Positions 13,901-27,200 of a DNA stretch of 55,056 nucleotides are shown here, piece after piece (the stretch's first letter is position 1; every line of letters begins with the position of its first letter). The notes below the pieces were generated by a model. It did not search any database. It was not told the origin of the DNA and saw only the letters and a program-made list of their open reading frames with translations. The translations under genes and the position numbers were made by a program. The stretch covers positions 1 through 55,056 of the forward strand of contig BBXU01000930.1 in NCBI GenBank assembly GCA_001598975.1. Direction: 5' to 3'. The stretch comes from Parachlorella kessleri (taxonomy: Eukaryota > Chlorophyta > Trebouxiophyceae > Chlorellales > Chlorellaceae).

Positions 13901-14766
13901 GGCTGCTGCGCAGCATCGAAGCGAGCGCCCCCAAAGGCCCTCACCCTCGGTGAGCTGGCAGCCAGGAATCGCTGGATGTCCCGCATGCTGCCCTCAGTCA
14001 GAGGCTCCCCAGGGCGGCCCTGCCACAGCCATGCAGCCCCCGCGCCAGCTGTGCTGCCGCTGCCGCGGCTTGCTGCGCCGGCGGCCGCGCTGCCCTCTGT
14101 GTCAGCTGCTGTGGAGCGGCGGGGCGAGAAGTACACGTGCGGGCACAGCAGCCCGGCCGCCTGCTCGATGGGCCCCTGGCCTCGCAACCACCACAGGGGA
14201 GGGCAGCCTCGAGGCACAGGCACCTCCAACCGCACCAGGCCGCTGGCGTAGCCGCTGTAGTCGCTGAGCAGGGCCTGTGCGGCTGCCAGCAGCTGCTGGG
14301 CTGCCGCCAAGAGCGTGGGCTGTGCTGGGAGGGTCTTTGCGGTGCACACAGCGACGGGCGGCTGCAGTCCAAGGGACTGCTCCTGTTGCCGAGGCGGCGG
14401 CAACAACTCCTGCGCTGGCTGCTCCGCCAAGTTCTGCTGACTCGAAGCGACGGCCCTGGGCAGCTGGGCAGCTGCACTCTGGGGTTGTGTACAGCTGCCG
14501 GTGTTTGTGGTCATCTGGGAAGCGACTCCAGCCACGGGTGCTCCTCTGAGGTGAGGCCGCCTGGAAAACAGGTAAAACCCCCTGCCCACCCGCGGGTGCC
14601 AGGCAACCGCCCTGCATAGGACATAGCCGGTGTCAGCTGGGTAAGGAGGGAGCTCTATCTGCAACTAAAAACAGCATAGAGGCAGTAATGCCACCTACCT
14701 GGCGCGCCGGGGGCCTGTCCTTGTTGCAGGTCCGCCCTTTGTAGTAGGCACGTCAGGCAAGAGCAT
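264..14766 (-). CDS. PHYLLO: PHYLLO: fused MenF-MenD-MenC-MenH, phylloquinone ring synthesis
   Basis: Four-enzyme fusion, about 2452 residues, converting chorismate via isochorismate, SEPHCHC and SHCHC to o-succinylbenzoate for phylloquinone (vitamin K1, photosystem I). Twenty-six exons: 14766-14699, 14611-13853, 13636-13235, 12893-12746, 12347-12255, 11991-11844, 11581-11487, 11149-10983, 10699-10234, 9890-9806, 9557-9429, 9206-9040, 8716-8510, 8306-8015, 7749-7036, 6642-6523, 6280-6119, 5842-5702, 5390-4447, 3821-3654, 3325-3200, 2977-2851, 2625-1742, 1488-1305, 1065-885, 645-264. Phase is kept at every junction. Modules in order: MenF about 1-782, MenD 783-1530, MenC 1565-2000, MenH 2145-2452. 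The start at 14766 was chosen because its 68-base exon joins in phase to the acceptor at 14612; its product is Arg-rich and acid-poor, as expected of a plastid transit peptide. The intron after 12255 has a GC donor. Inferred: only the exact 5' exon is uncertain. Divergent from TOP2. Confidence 0.93.
2356..5055 (-). other. MenC (o-succinylbenzoate synthase) module of PHYLLO
   Basis: Residues about 1565-2000, enolase superfamily. It opens with [12 protein letters not shown], the usual MenC beginning. The catalytic set is visible in order: KxK in ALKVKVG, metal ligands Asp in LRADANRAW, Glu in YIEEPTR and Asp in VALDET, and the second lysine in [10 protein letters not shown], followed by [10 protein letters not shown]. 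It dehydrates SHCHC. In the fusion order MenC precedes MenH, although MenH acts first in the pathway. About 145 Ala/Ser/Gly-rich residues (about 2356-1920) separate it from MenH. Confidence 0.9.
5150..9890 (-). other. MenD (SEPHCHC synthase, ThDP enzyme) module of PHYLLO
   Basis: Residues about 783-1530. It begins [18 protein letters not shown], then [52 protein letters not shown], the middle domain with [14 protein letters not shown] and [10 protein letters not shown], and the ThDP half with [37 protein letters not shown] and [15 protein letters not shown]. These match MenD in order. It condenses isochorismate with 2-oxoglutarate. Exon 7749-7036 inserts about 100 residues of Ser/Asn/Arg-rich low-complexity sequence between conserved parts, which lengthens the module over bacterial MenD. 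A Ser-rich linker (about 5150-5055) joins it to MenC. Confidence 0.9.
10234..14766 (-). other. MenF (isochorismate synthase) module of PHYLLO
   Basis: Residues about 1-782. Seen: ACTIAWD, then the chorismate-binding core with [10 protein letters not shown] (around residue 465), [31 protein letters not shown], the [14 protein letters not shown] segment, [37 protein letters not shown] and [11 protein letters not shown] followed by EWSELDLK. All blocks of the chorismate-binding family, including its lysine base and glutamate metal ligands, are present, so the module should be active. Known: in Arabidopsis and other seed plants the PHYLLO MenF part has lost this C-terminal half, and separate ICS genes supply the activity; algae keep it whole. 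Ser/Gln/Ala-rich stretches interrupt the first 400 residues. Confidence 0.9.
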
Positions 14767-15272
14767 GGTGTCTGGCAGTGTGCGGTTACCGACGAGTCAT
14801 GCAAGGAAATTGTCAACAGCAAAACTTTTGTAACGAAACCCCAGCCCGAAGCCTCTTGATTAAGTTAGGGACCGGGCTTTCACTTAAACCGGGCTTAGAG
14901 AGGAGAGACTAGCTACAGGGGCTTACGCTATTACACTTACATGCTATCGGGCTAAATTCGCAGCCCCAAACAGGTAACACCTTTTGTCATCCTAACCAGG
15001 GGTGTCGCTGCCGATAAGTGTAATATCAGGAGATCTCGACCAAAATCCATGGCAAAATCGTGCTGGGGGGCACGAGCATGCTACCTTTGAAAGCAGCACA
15101 ACAGAATGGGGTTAGAGTGTCCATAGCCCTGGTCGCATACATATTTATTTTAGACAGGTTTATATTTAAATAAGTTGTGTTCACAGGCACCCTCGCGGCC
15201 TTGCCACATCGCAGTTGTACCTTTATGGGAGAACACGTTGCAGTCGTGGCGTGATTTGATAAAGCAGCTAAC
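14767..15272. promoter_or_regulatory. Divergent promoter region PHYLLO / TOP2
   Basis: 506 bases between the two start codons, AT-richer than the genes. It holds a separated inverted repeat ATTACACTTA (14930-14939) / TAAGTGTAAT (15015-15024) and a short direct repeat of ACCGGGCTT/ACCGGGCTTA near 14871-14897. No clear TATA box was placed. It must carry both 5' UTRs and core promoters. Confidence 0.6.
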
Positions 15273-18200
15273 ATGGAGGTCGACATGGAGAACTCACAGG
15301 TTTCTCAGCCCGCCGCGAAGGTGAGCAGCTGCTCAGACACTCACCAGTGCAAAATGATCATGTGGTGCGAACCCAGAAGCGCTGCTCGCGTCCTGGGCAA
15401 CCAGACGAGCAAGCGAGAGCCTGTCTCCCATGGGCTGCAGGGAGGCAATGGCAAGGCTGGCAAAGCGCCGCTAGCCCCAACAAATGCCAAAGATGGCAAG
15501 ACCATCGAGGAGACGTAAGCGTTGCCCTTGCTATTCATACTGCTGCTGCTGCGCTGCTCATCTGTTCTGCAGGTCAGGTCGTCTAACACGCTCTTAAACT
15601 TGTGTTTTGGGCATGTGTGCAGCTATCAGAAGCTGTCGCAGCTGGAGCACGTGCTGCTGCGCCCAGACACGTATATTGGCAGCACAGACCGGCAGCAGGA
15701 GAAGATGTGGGTGCATGACGGAGAGAAGATGGTGCACAGGACCATTGAATTTGTGCCCGGCCTCTACAAGATCTTTGACGAGATTCTTGTGAACGCGGCT
15801 GACAACAAAGTGCGCGACCCCAGCATGGACAAGCTCAAGGTCGACATCGATGAGGTGCGCCGCAACAGCACATCATCGGAACAATGTTCCTTCCTGCTTG
15901 CAATCCATTGTGAAGGTGCAACATATCCCAGCACATCATGTCTTTGTCAACTACCTTGGTCTTTTTTGTAAGAATTAATTGATTGAATAGAGACCAGCTG
16001 GGAGCCAGGTCATCATCACTTCATGCACGACTGTCACAGTAATATGCACAACTCACTACATGTGCTAGGAATGACTGTTTTCAAGGCTAGCCATGCAGGC
16101 CAAGGGGACCATCACCGTGCTGAATAACGGTGCCGGCATCCCTGTGGAGGTCCACAGGGTTGAGAAGATATATGTGCCAGAGCTTATCTTTGGCAACCTG
16201 CTGACCTCCTCGAACTACAATGACAATGAAAAGAAGGTGACGCAGCCTAGCATTTTCCTTTTATGGACACACGCTCTGACAGTAGGTAGCTGTATGCCAG
16301 TTGCGTCGCAAGGATGATGCACAAGATACCCACTGCAAGCGTGGGCATAGGTACTCTGATGTGCCAGTAGTGTGATCAATGACCAAAGCTCTCCTTTCTT
16401 TCAATATCTACAATAACAATGGTTGTCTGCAGGTCACTGGCGGGCGCAATGGGTATGGCGCTAAGTTGGCCAACATCTTCTCCAAGAATTTCACCGTGGA
16501 GACATGCGACGGCAAGCGCAAGCTGCGCTACAAGCAGGTGCAGCTTTAGGATGCTGCGACGCATTGGCAGGCGGCCTCCAGCCAGGAGGGCATGCGCACA
16601 CTGCCATCCAGGGAGTACCAAGGACCTTTCATGCTCTCTCCTTCCCAGGATTGCTACTGGAGCTGTGCCATTTTTAACTATGTGCAAGCTTGTTCATGCA
16701 CCTCAGCCCAATCTCTGCATGCCATGCAGGTGTTCTCCAAGAACATGTCCCAAAAGGGCGAGCCAGTGATTGCGCCCTGCTCCAGCGACGACAACTGGAC
16801 CAGCATCAGCTTCCAGCCCGACCTGGCACGCTTTGGCATGGAGAGCCTGGAGGAGGACAGTGTGGCGCTGATGCGCAAACGTGTTTATGACATGGCCGGC
16901 ATCCTGGGCAAGGGTGTCAAGGTGGGTTGCTGTGAGCAGATGGAGCCGGTGATGATAGGGTGTCCACCCCGGCTGGCGCCCACGCAACGGATTTGGGCCT
17001 TCTTCCATCTGTGCTATCTTGGTTGACAGTCGGTGTAAGCAGAGAGTTTCGCGGGCCGAGCACTATAGCTCTAAGTGTGCTTGCGCTATGATAGCTGGCC
17101 GGACATCTCTCAGCATTGCAGGCGTGCCACTATATCATGGACACCCCTGCTTGCTGGATGTCATTTATGTGGCTGTTGTGATACCTGGTATGTTGCACCT
17201 ACCCTGCTGTCAGGTGTACCTCAACGGCAAGAAGGTGCCGGTCAAGAGCTTCCAGGATTACGTGGACCTGTACCTGGGGCCCAAAGACACTGGGGTGCCG
17301 CGTGTGTACGAGCGCATCAATGACCGCTGGGAGGTTTGCATCAGCACCACCGACGGCCAGCTGAACCAGGTGCGGCGTGTGCCATGAGTCCCAAGCTTGG
17401 GATGACACGTTAGTATCAAATATCAATCATCCTATCTGCAAACTCCTTACTAGAAAGGATGCTCACTGGCTTACAGATGCCGATTTGTAGTGTACAGCGG
17501 CGTCCTATTGAAATAGTGCTGTGAACAAACCCCAGCCATTGGGCCCCTCATCCCAGGTTGCTATGCGCTACTGCAGGTCAGCTTTGTGAACGCTATTTGC
17601 ACCACCAAGGGCGGCACCCACGTGAACTACGTGATGGACCAAGTGACCAAATACCTAGTGGAGCTGATCACCAAGAAGGACAAGAAGGTTGAAAAGCCCT
17701 GAGCTTTTTATACCCGTTGACACCATGACTGGAATTCTTATAGCACTGGTGTAGTACTACATTGTGTCCTTGCCTTCTGTTGTTGCCATTGCTGCCATCA
17801 TTAAACCCGTTCAACAAGGCTTGCCCTACTGGCTTGGGGTTGGCTCGCCTGTCACTTGCGCCCTACAAAACAAAGGGATGCTGGATTCCTTCGCAGACCA
17901 CTGTCAAGCCCTTCATGGTGAAGAACTACGTGTGGGTCTTCGTGAACTGCCTGATCGAGAACCCAGCCTTCGACTCCCAGGCGAGCGGCTCTCGAGTGCT
18001 TGCTTCACGGTTAGCCTGTTCACCTCAAAACACTGTGACTGCATGAGCACAAAGAGGTTGGTCCTTGAGGGTATCACTATGTTCAGCTACCATTAGGATA
18101 TGCGTTGCCCAACTCCAGTGATGGCATTGTGATGGCACTGTCGTGCAGACCAAGGACACCCTCACACTTCGGGCCAGCAGCTTTGGGTCCAAGTGCGAGC

Positions 18201-21200
18201 TGAGCGACGCCTACCTGAAGAAGGTGGCCAACTCTGGCCTTTTGGACGCAGTGATGTCTTTTGCCTCCTTCAAGGCCAACAAGGACCTCAAGAAGAGCGA
18301 TGGTGCCAAGCGCTCCCGCGTGACAGGTGCTGGTGCAGGCCATGCATAACATTGTGACGTGTTTCCTGTGCACAGGTCTCCTTTCTATGTGGGGTGCAGA
18401 TTGCTCCCATGCCCTCCTTTGGGGTTTTCATGAGAACAGCGTTGTGTCCTTGTGCTCTACATTCACCTCTGCAGGTGCCATTTGACATGCCTTCTTGCCA
18501 GGCTGCCTGTCCTCCCCACACACTTGATGTCTGGTTCGCCTTGCAGGCATCCCCAAGCTGGATGACGCTAACGATGCGGGCACCAGGAACTCCGAGAACT
18601 GCACCCTCATCCTTACTGAGGGCGACTCAGCCAAGACGCTGGCCATTGCTGGGCTCAGCGTGGTGGGCAGGGATCGCTATGGCGTGTTCCCCCTCAGGTG
18701 CGTTGGCATATTTGCCCAGCAACACTGACTTTCTACTGGGATGTGCTGGGTGCTGTAGGCAGCAGTATACCCTAGAGAGGTGATAAGGAGCACACAGTTG
18801 GTGTTAGCGGGGTACCGCTAACAGTCAGACAGTATAGTCACTATTATGATAGGTCACAGTCAACACCTCTCATTTGGCAGTGGTGGCAAGACTGGACACA
18901 AGCATTGCTGCAGGGGCAAGCTGCTGAACGTGCGCGATGCCTCCACTACCCAGGTCACTGGGAATGCTGAGATCCAGAACATCAAGCAAATCCTGGGCTT
19001 GCAGCATGGCAAGGTGAGGAGTTGTTGCACAAACAACCGAGCTGCGGTTCATTTGTCATGCTGTCACCATTCCAGGAATCTGTAAACTTGTTAAGCAATA
19101 ACCTGGCAGCTGCACCTAAAGCCTTGGGATTGAGCCTTAGCTGGCCCCCAGGGGAAGGTAAGTCATGAAGTGACCGCGGAGTAAGCGGCATCCTTGCCAG
19201 CAGCAGTGGTACTCGCTGACTTCTGCCCAACAAAGCCCTTGTGCATGGCATATGCACGGCAGGTGTACAGTGACGTCAAGTCGCTGCGATACGGCCACCT
19301 GATGATCATGACTGACCAGGACCACGACGGGTCGCACATCAAGGGCCTGATCATGAACTTCTTCCACCATTTCTACCCCTCGCTGCTGCGGGTGCCCGGC
19401 TTCCTGGTGGAGTTCATCACACCCATCATCAAGGTGCGGCCAGGGATATTGTCTAGTTCTTTTGCATAATCTCATGCCAAGTCCCTGGCGTGGGGAACTG
19501 CAGCATGGACCTGTCAAGCGTGGGAATGGCAGGGCAGGACTTGTGAGTTATTAGTGCTGGTGCAGGCGTTCTACTGTACATCAACTTCACTCTTGAAGGC
19601 TGTCCTCATTGACCTGCATGCTGCAGTCAGAGACGGGCTCGCACGCTGACACTTGTAATGACTGCCGCACTACCCTCCTGTGCCTTCACACACATTGTAT
19701 CCCCACCCCCAACAGGCCACCAAGGGCAAACAGACGCTAACCTTCTACACCATGCCCGAGTATGAGGCCTGGAAGGAGAACAACAGCACCCGCGGATGGG
19801 CGATTAAGTACTACAAAGGTCTGGGTACCTCCACCGCCAAGGTCAGTGGGATGGGAGGGCAACAAGGCGAGCAAACCATGCTGGTCGAGGTTGCATGGCG
19901 AACAGCATGCCTGCTCTTTGACATTCCACAGATAAGCTCAGCCCCTGCCAAGTGCGCATTGTAGCTAGCTCTGGAGTCTGGTGCTTATAATGAAATGGAT
20001 GCGCACCAAAAGTGGAGACAGTGAGCCTTTGTTCTTGGCGGTCTTTGACAGGAGGCCAAGGAGTACTTTGCTGCCATCGACTCCCACCGCAAGGAGTTCA
20101 CATGGGAAGGTACACAATGTGCACCTAAGTATGCACATCTTGTATGCATATCTGGTGTACTCATCTCAATTGCTGCTGTGCAAGCCTGCTCTGCGGCCCG
20201 GTGTTTATCCTCCGTGTGCTTGGCTGCATGGTTAATTGTATGCTAAGACAGTCCGCTATTAAGCACAGGCAACTGGCTACAACGGGCAATCCTTTGAATT
20301 TCGACTGTTCCCCATCATACTTTAGGCGACGAGGATGGGCAGGCTATTGAGATGGCCTTCAGCAAGAAGAAGGTGGACGACCGCAAGGACTGGCTTAAGA
20401 ACTTCCAGCCCGGCACCTACCTGGACAACTCAGCGGACACCATCACCTACTCTGACTTTGTGCACAAGGTGGTTGGCTCATACTTTCCCTGCCTCGGCTC
20501 AACTATTGACTGGCCTCTAGGAGTAGCTGGGGCAAGACATGGCCGTCTGCATGGACTACTAACTCTATTGACAGTTGCAAGAGCTGTCTGGTTGCACTGC
20601 ATTATAGGAGCCACAGGGTGTGGTCCTTCCTATGTAAGCTTGCATGGCTGCTGCAGTTCTTGATTAGCTGCAAGGCTGCAGTGATTATGTAATTTTTGCC
20701 TGTGTTCTGTGCAGGAGCTCATCCTGTTCTCCCGGGCTGACTTGGACCGCTCCATCCCCTCCATGGTGGATGGGCTCAAGCCTGGCCAGCGCAAGATCCT
20801 CTTTGCCTGCTTCAAGCGCAACCTGAAAAAGGATATCAAGGCAAGTGGGGTGCCAGCATGGGTTTGAGGCTTGGAAATTGGAGCCTTCCATGCACAGCAC
20901 AAGCTCCACTACCAAGGAGATGTAAATGCCCAACTTTGCCACAACAACGTACCGATACCGCTGTCCCAGCATTGTCTTCAGTCCCCACGGTGACACAGGG
21001 AACGGTGCGCTAAGCTTGCCCCCTGACCTTCCTCACTGCTACGCCCGCCACCTGCCTGGGGTGCAGGTGGCCCAGCTGGCGGGATATGTGGCCGAGCACT
21101 CTGCCTACCACCATGGCGAAGCCAGCCTGATGTCCACCATCATCGGCCTGGCTCAGGACTACGTAGGCAGCAACAACATCAACCTGCTGGTGCCCTCAGG

Positions 21201-24200
21201 TGAGGGTGAAGAGCAAAATGAAACAACATTGGTTTTAGTGAATGCCCAGGGGCTGGTGGATCCTGCTTGGCCAGTAGGCTGGCAGCCTCAACATACCAAC
21301 CAACACCGTGAGCGATTGGCGCTTTTGTACCTCCTAAGGTGGACACATGCAAGAGCAGCAGCAGCGCCTTCGCCACAGCTGCCGCCCTCCACTGGCCCTG
21401 CCTCCCAACAGCCAAGAGCTCAGGCTGTATCCCTGTCGTGCCCTCCCTGCAGGCCAGTTCGGTACGCGGCTCCAGGGTGGCAAGGACGCTGCCAGCCCCC
21501 GTTACATCTTCACCCGCCTGGAGCAGCTGACGCGCCACATGTTCCATGAGGCTGATGATGCGCTGCTGAAGTACCTGGATGAGGAGGGCCAGAGCATCGA
21601 GCCTGAGTGGTGAGCCTTGCTTGCAACACTTGGATGATTTTGCGGTTTGCTAGAAACTGGTGCCAAGCATTGCGGGGTCGCAAAGCTGTATGAAACCCAA
21701 GCCCTATCATGGAGCCTGCCTGGTGACCGGGCACTGCTAAAGGCACCGCTTTGGCTGTTGCAAGGCGACTGAGATGGTATACTGCACTTCCTAAGGTGGC
21801 TGCAGCACAAGACAGCAGGGTGGTGGATGGGCTGCTTGCCTGGTCTATGGGCTATGAAGTGCAAGCAGTGGTATGAAGCCCACAGTTTTGACTGGCCAAC
21901 ATGCAGGTATGTGCCAGTGCTGCCTGCGGTGCTGGTCAACGGCGCTGAGGGCATCGGCACCGGCTGGTCCACGTCCATCCCCAACTTCAACCCACAGGAC
22001 GTGGTGGACAACCTGCGCCGCATGCTGGATGGGGAGGACCCGCAGCCCATGCAGCCCTGGTACCGTGACTTCAAGGGCACCATCCAGGAGGTATGCGTGA
22101 GCTCTATTCTTATGTGCACCTGTGCCAATATTTATCATAACCTAATAGTGTATATGATGGGAAGTCGACCTTGTCTCCTCCTGGCGGCAGCAAAGCTGGA
22201 GTGCAGCAGTCAGTCAGTGGGGGCCCTCCCTACAGCGCAAGCCATGCTTGCAAGCCAGCTGCTACTTTTTTTAAATGCATTGTGTTCAAGAAATGCCAGC
22301 TAATCTGAGGCTCAAAATCAATCAACCTTAATCACGGTATATGGTGTTCTTAACCACTGCAGGTGCCCACCAAGACCTCGGGCAAGTCCTACCAGATCAA
22401 TGGCGTCATCACCCAGCTGGATGACACCACCCTGGAAATCTCAGAGCTGCCTGTCCGCAAATGGACCCAGGTGGGGGCCCTGAAAATGCTGTGCTGGCAG
22501 AGCGCCATGATGTTGTATGAGCTCCTGGCAGCGTGCACACATGGCTCATGCTTGCCTTAGAAGTCCTAGCAAGTAACCATTCTCATACTGACGTTGCTAT
22601 GCGACCAATGAAATGAAGTGATGAGCATAGAGCTGGTGTGTCGCGCCCGCACAGGATTACAAGGAGTTCTTGGAGGAGCTGGTGAAGCCTGAGGATAAGA
22701 ACGCCACACCCTTCATCCTGGGTGAGTCATGCCCCTCCTCCCCTCAACAAGTAAAGCTGGGCGGAACCAGCAGCACCTCAAACGCGATGTGCTGCTGTCA
22801 GAGGTTGTGGTGCTCTGTGTCCTGGAGCATTCTGTCATTGCCTCCTCAGCCCCGTGACTGCTCAGTCCGTCTCGTTGCATGTGCACTCCATCTCTCTCCG
22901 CATGACCCACCGTGCAGATTACAAGGAGCACCATACAGACGTCAGCGTCAAGTTTGTCATCAAGCTGGCACCTGAGAAGATGCAAGAGGCGCTGGCTGCG
23001 GGGCTGCACAATAAGTTCAAGCTGGCTGCAAAGATCTCCACAGGTGTGTGGGCGGTTTTGTAGACAAAACGGCGGCTAGGGCTAATGGTGACCCCTGTCG
23101 GAATCATCTGCATTGCGCACTCTGGATTTGCCAGGGTGCCTCGTTGCACCGCTGTGTCTTCGTCTCGTTTCAAGAACGTCTGCCTACAAAGGTTTGCTTA
23201 CCTTGGTTATGGACCCCACCAACTGCTGCTGCAGGCAACATGATGCTCTTTAATTCTGAGGGCGTGATCCGCAAGTATGACACCGCCGAGGACATCCTGC
23301 GCGAGTTCTATGACTTGCGCCTAGGCTATTACACCAACCGCAAGGCTTCACTGCTCAAGGTGGGTGCCCATCACTGCCATCAGTGCAAAAGGGTTGAACT
23401 TGCTTCCATGCGGGGCCCAGAGGTGGTGTCATTCCAAAGTGGGGATTGCATCCATGCTGTGGCACATCGTGCAGGTCATACAGAGCTCCTTCGCTGCTGC
23501 ACAAATGTCCCATGTTGGGGTTGCAGAGGTGGCACCTAACAGAGGGTTGCTAGAGGGTCTGGACAGCCCAGGATGCATGGGTGGCAGGGCCCAGGCTTCC
23601 TGCATATGCTGCCGGACGATGACTGGTGTGCTGAAAGTGCCAGCTACTCTCCCTGGCTGCCAGGCTGCCGAGGCTGACCTGCTGCGCATCAGCAACAAGG
23701 TGCGCTTCATCCTTGCGGTGGTGGGCGGCCAGCTACGCATCAGCAACCGGCGCAAGGCGGACATAGAGGCAGAGCTGGAGCGGGAGGGCTACGACCGCCT
23801 ACCCAGCAACAAGAAGAAGCAGCAGGTGGGGCTTCTCTATGCATAACTGAGGGATTGCAGTTAAGGGGTCGCGCCTGAATATGTAATGGATGTCATGTTT
23901 TGTTGTGTGTGCTGAGGTGTGCACTGGTAGCACAGGCAAAAGCTGCAGCATCTCGTAGTGTGCAAATTGCAGTACACAAAAGCTTGGGACACCCTCAAGC
24001 ACAGCCTAGCCGTGTTGACCTTTGTCCTCCTGCTGTTGTCCTTCAATATTGAAACTGCCGTTCCTGCGTGCAGATCGCTGAGCAGGAGGAACCCGAGGAC
24101 TCCGAGGGTAACGCAGCAGGCGCAGCAGGAGATGCTGGCAATTACGACTACCTGCTGTCAATGCCCATCAGCAGCCTGACGCTGGAGAAGGTCCAGTCGC

Positions 24201-27200
24201 TGCAACAAGAGGCGGAGGAGACGCAGGCACATGTGGAGCGGCTGCGGGCCACAACCGAGAAGCAGATGTGGCGGGATGACTTGGATGCGTTCCAACAGGT
24301 TTGGCAGCACTTCCTGACAACAAGTGGTTGTGGCGCACTTGTTCAGCATCGATGCATGCTGGAACGAGTTTGGCTTGCTTGCTATCATGACCTAGGCAGC
24401 CAAGCAGTAACAACTGTCGCTTCGGGTTTACTGTGCCGGATGAGTCAAGCATGCCTGGTGCAAAGTGAGAGGCACGTAAAGTGGCCCATCTGCAGGCCTA
24501 TGAGGAGTTTGAGGCTGAGCATCAGCGGCAGGCAACGCTGCTAATCAAACAGCAGGCGGGGGCGCGCAAGAAGGGTGGCGGCGCTGCGAAGGTGAGCTGC
24601 TGGTAAATGCAAAGCTGTTTAATGAGCTTGCTACGTTTTGTGTTTGCTTGGGTTTGTAAGGGAGGACATGTATAGACAGGAGTTTGACACATGTGGCCCT
24701 GCCTTACTTGGCTCCTAAATCTCGGTACACCAGTTGAGCATCTTTATCTGTTGCAGGGCAAGGCGGCAGCCAAGAAGAAGTCTAAGGCCACCATGGGCAG
24801 CTCGGAAGATGAGGCTTCATCAGGTGTGCAACACTATGTAATGCCGCTTGGAGCTGGTTAGGGTTTCAGAGCAACACATTTTCATGTATGAACCTTGTCA
24901 TCAACTTATGTGCTTGCCCAACAAAACAGGAAGTCGAACTGAGCGCAAGCATTGCAAATGGTGCTATTTCACGATGGGGTTTCACACATGCAGAAAGCGA
25001 TGATGACTTTGAGGAGAACTGGGCACCGGCGGCCAAAAAGGCACCGGCTCGCAAGCCGGCCGCTGCCAAGCCTGCCCCAGCCGCCTCAGGTCCTTCACAG
25101 ACCAGCTCCATGGCGGTCTCGCAGCGGCCTGTTCCGGTGCTGGCAGCAGCGGCAGCCCCCGCAGCTAAGAAGGCGCCTGCGCGCAAAGGTAAGGGCGTCA
25201 GTTGTCTGTTGATAGAACTCAAGCCCTTCATCATAAGCCGTACTTCATGGGCCCAAACCGTATGTCATCTGTTGGTGGTGTGGCCCTAGTGTTCTTCTTC
25301 TTCTTCAAGCCTCCAAGCCTCCCAGTACTGAGAACCACCTGAGCTCGCCCATTGCTGGCTTGCAGCTGTGGCGGCGGCGCCCAAGGGCAAGGCTGCTGCA
25401 GCTCCTCAGGTCAACCTGGCAGACAGCGATGATGACAACCCAGGCCCATCCGCAGCTCCCCCCAAGCCAGCACAAGGTGTGGTGGCATGTATGGTTACCT
25501 GCAGCGCAGTGCCAGACAGCCAGTTGAGGGAGGGCACCTCAAGAAAAATTTCAAGGGGATTAGTCGTACATTTTGCGAGGCGGCAAGTAGACGGTTTATT
25601 GGGATTCTGTGAACACATGTCCTCTGGAAGTTGTGGTATGACAATCCGTCGTCCCAACTTGCTCACAAGACATTTGCTCTGATGCAGTTGAGGAGGTCTC
25701 CCTGCTGGCGCGGCTGGCTGGGCGGCTGGACATAGGTGGGCCCGGCCTGGCTGCAGCAGGGGCAGCTAGGCCAGGCAGGGCGGCGGCAGCTGCGGCGGCC
25801 AAGAAAACAGCTGACTTGGTGATACTGAGCGACAGGTGGGCAATGTGTCTGTGAATGCCAGTATATTGGTTAGCCTGGAGTTTCGCGGTGGCCTTGCAAT
25901 GCTAGCAATGTATGCAACTGGGCAGCACCATCTTGGTTGGTTAAGCTGACCTGTGGTCAGAGGGGCCAGCATGCAGTATGTACCTGTCTTGTCTCTGGTG
26001 GCGAGTTTCTGACCTGGTTATTGCAATTCAACTCTCACCTGCCTTCCACAGTGACGAGGAGGAGGAGGAGGAGGTCAACTCGCCAGTGCCACCGCTCAAG
26101 AAGCCTGCTGCCAAGCCTCGTGGTCCCAGCAACTTGGGGGAGAAGCGCAAGCCTGCAGAGAAAAAGGCGGCAGCGGCGGCAGCCCCGGCGGCGCCGAAGG
26201 CGGCCGTGGTACAGGATGGTGAGGAGGCTGGCGGCCATGTCCCACCTGCTGTGCTCGTGTGCGCCTTGCTTGGCTGCTTTGCTTGCCTGAAGGGCTTAAG
26301 GGCAGAAGTTTACACTGGAAGTCAAGCTCATGGCCCAAAGGAAGAAATGGCTGATGCAACCATTGCTTCACTATCTTGCAGATGATGACGACATGCCCAG
26401 CCCGGCTCCCAAGCCCCAGGCCAAGGTGAGGTTGCACCAGACTTTATTTTCTTGCCCAGCCAGTGCCGTGCTATGCCCAGCCAGCTTTTGAATCTGTGCT
26501 GACCTTCAATTCTTGTTCAAGCTCACCTATGTACACCTTTGCTTTTGCTCTGACTACAGGTTCAACGCATGCGGCCGAGCCCTTTCCACAAGGGCAGCGG
26601 CAAGCCCAAGCCAGCAGCAGGAGCCTCTAACCTGGGCAAGAAGCCAGCAGGCGGCAAGGGCAAGGCTGTCGTAGAGTCTGAGGTACGCCTGCCCTAAGCG
26701 CCTTGGGAGCGCTGGGTGGAAGCCTTATCCAGCACCCTACCCTGCCCCTCTTTCCCCTGTAGTCGATGCTTTACACTGTTTGCATAGATTTGGTCATCAG
26801 TGATGCACATTCAGTTGTAAGCCGCCTCGGTTTGGAAGTCCTGTATAGTCCTGTATGTAAGCGCCCTTCTGTCACCCACTGTCACTATACCACGTACTCA
26901 TATAAGTGCCCTACATAAGCTTCTGTCACTGTCAGTGCACCACCTACTCATATTGCAGAGTGAGAGCAGCGATGGCGAGGTGGAAGTGATGGAGGAGTCA
27001 CCAGCGCCCAAGAAGGCAGTGGTGGCAGCAAGGGCGGCAGCGCCACGCAGGGCAGCAGCAGTCTCCAAGCCTAAATACACGGTGGACGATGAAAGGTGCG
27101 ATGATGTTTCATCTTCCCCGATGGCGCTGGGCTTGGGGTGATGGGCAGAAGGAAATGTGTATTAGTAAGGGTGGCAGGTACTGCAAATAGAGGGAGGATA

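Noticed and set aside
15026..15286. Minus-strand open frame of 86 residues with a transit-peptide look, overlapping the TOP2 start, as a possible PHYLLO first exon
   Set aside because: Its start would overlap the TOP2 start codon, and a closer exon (14766-14699) joins in phase to the next PHYLLO exon with normal splice sites.
17981..17998. GT donor at 17996 instead of the GC donor in TOP2
   Set aside because: It would put five extra residues into the invariant QTK loop of the ATPase transducer; the GC donor restores it exactly.
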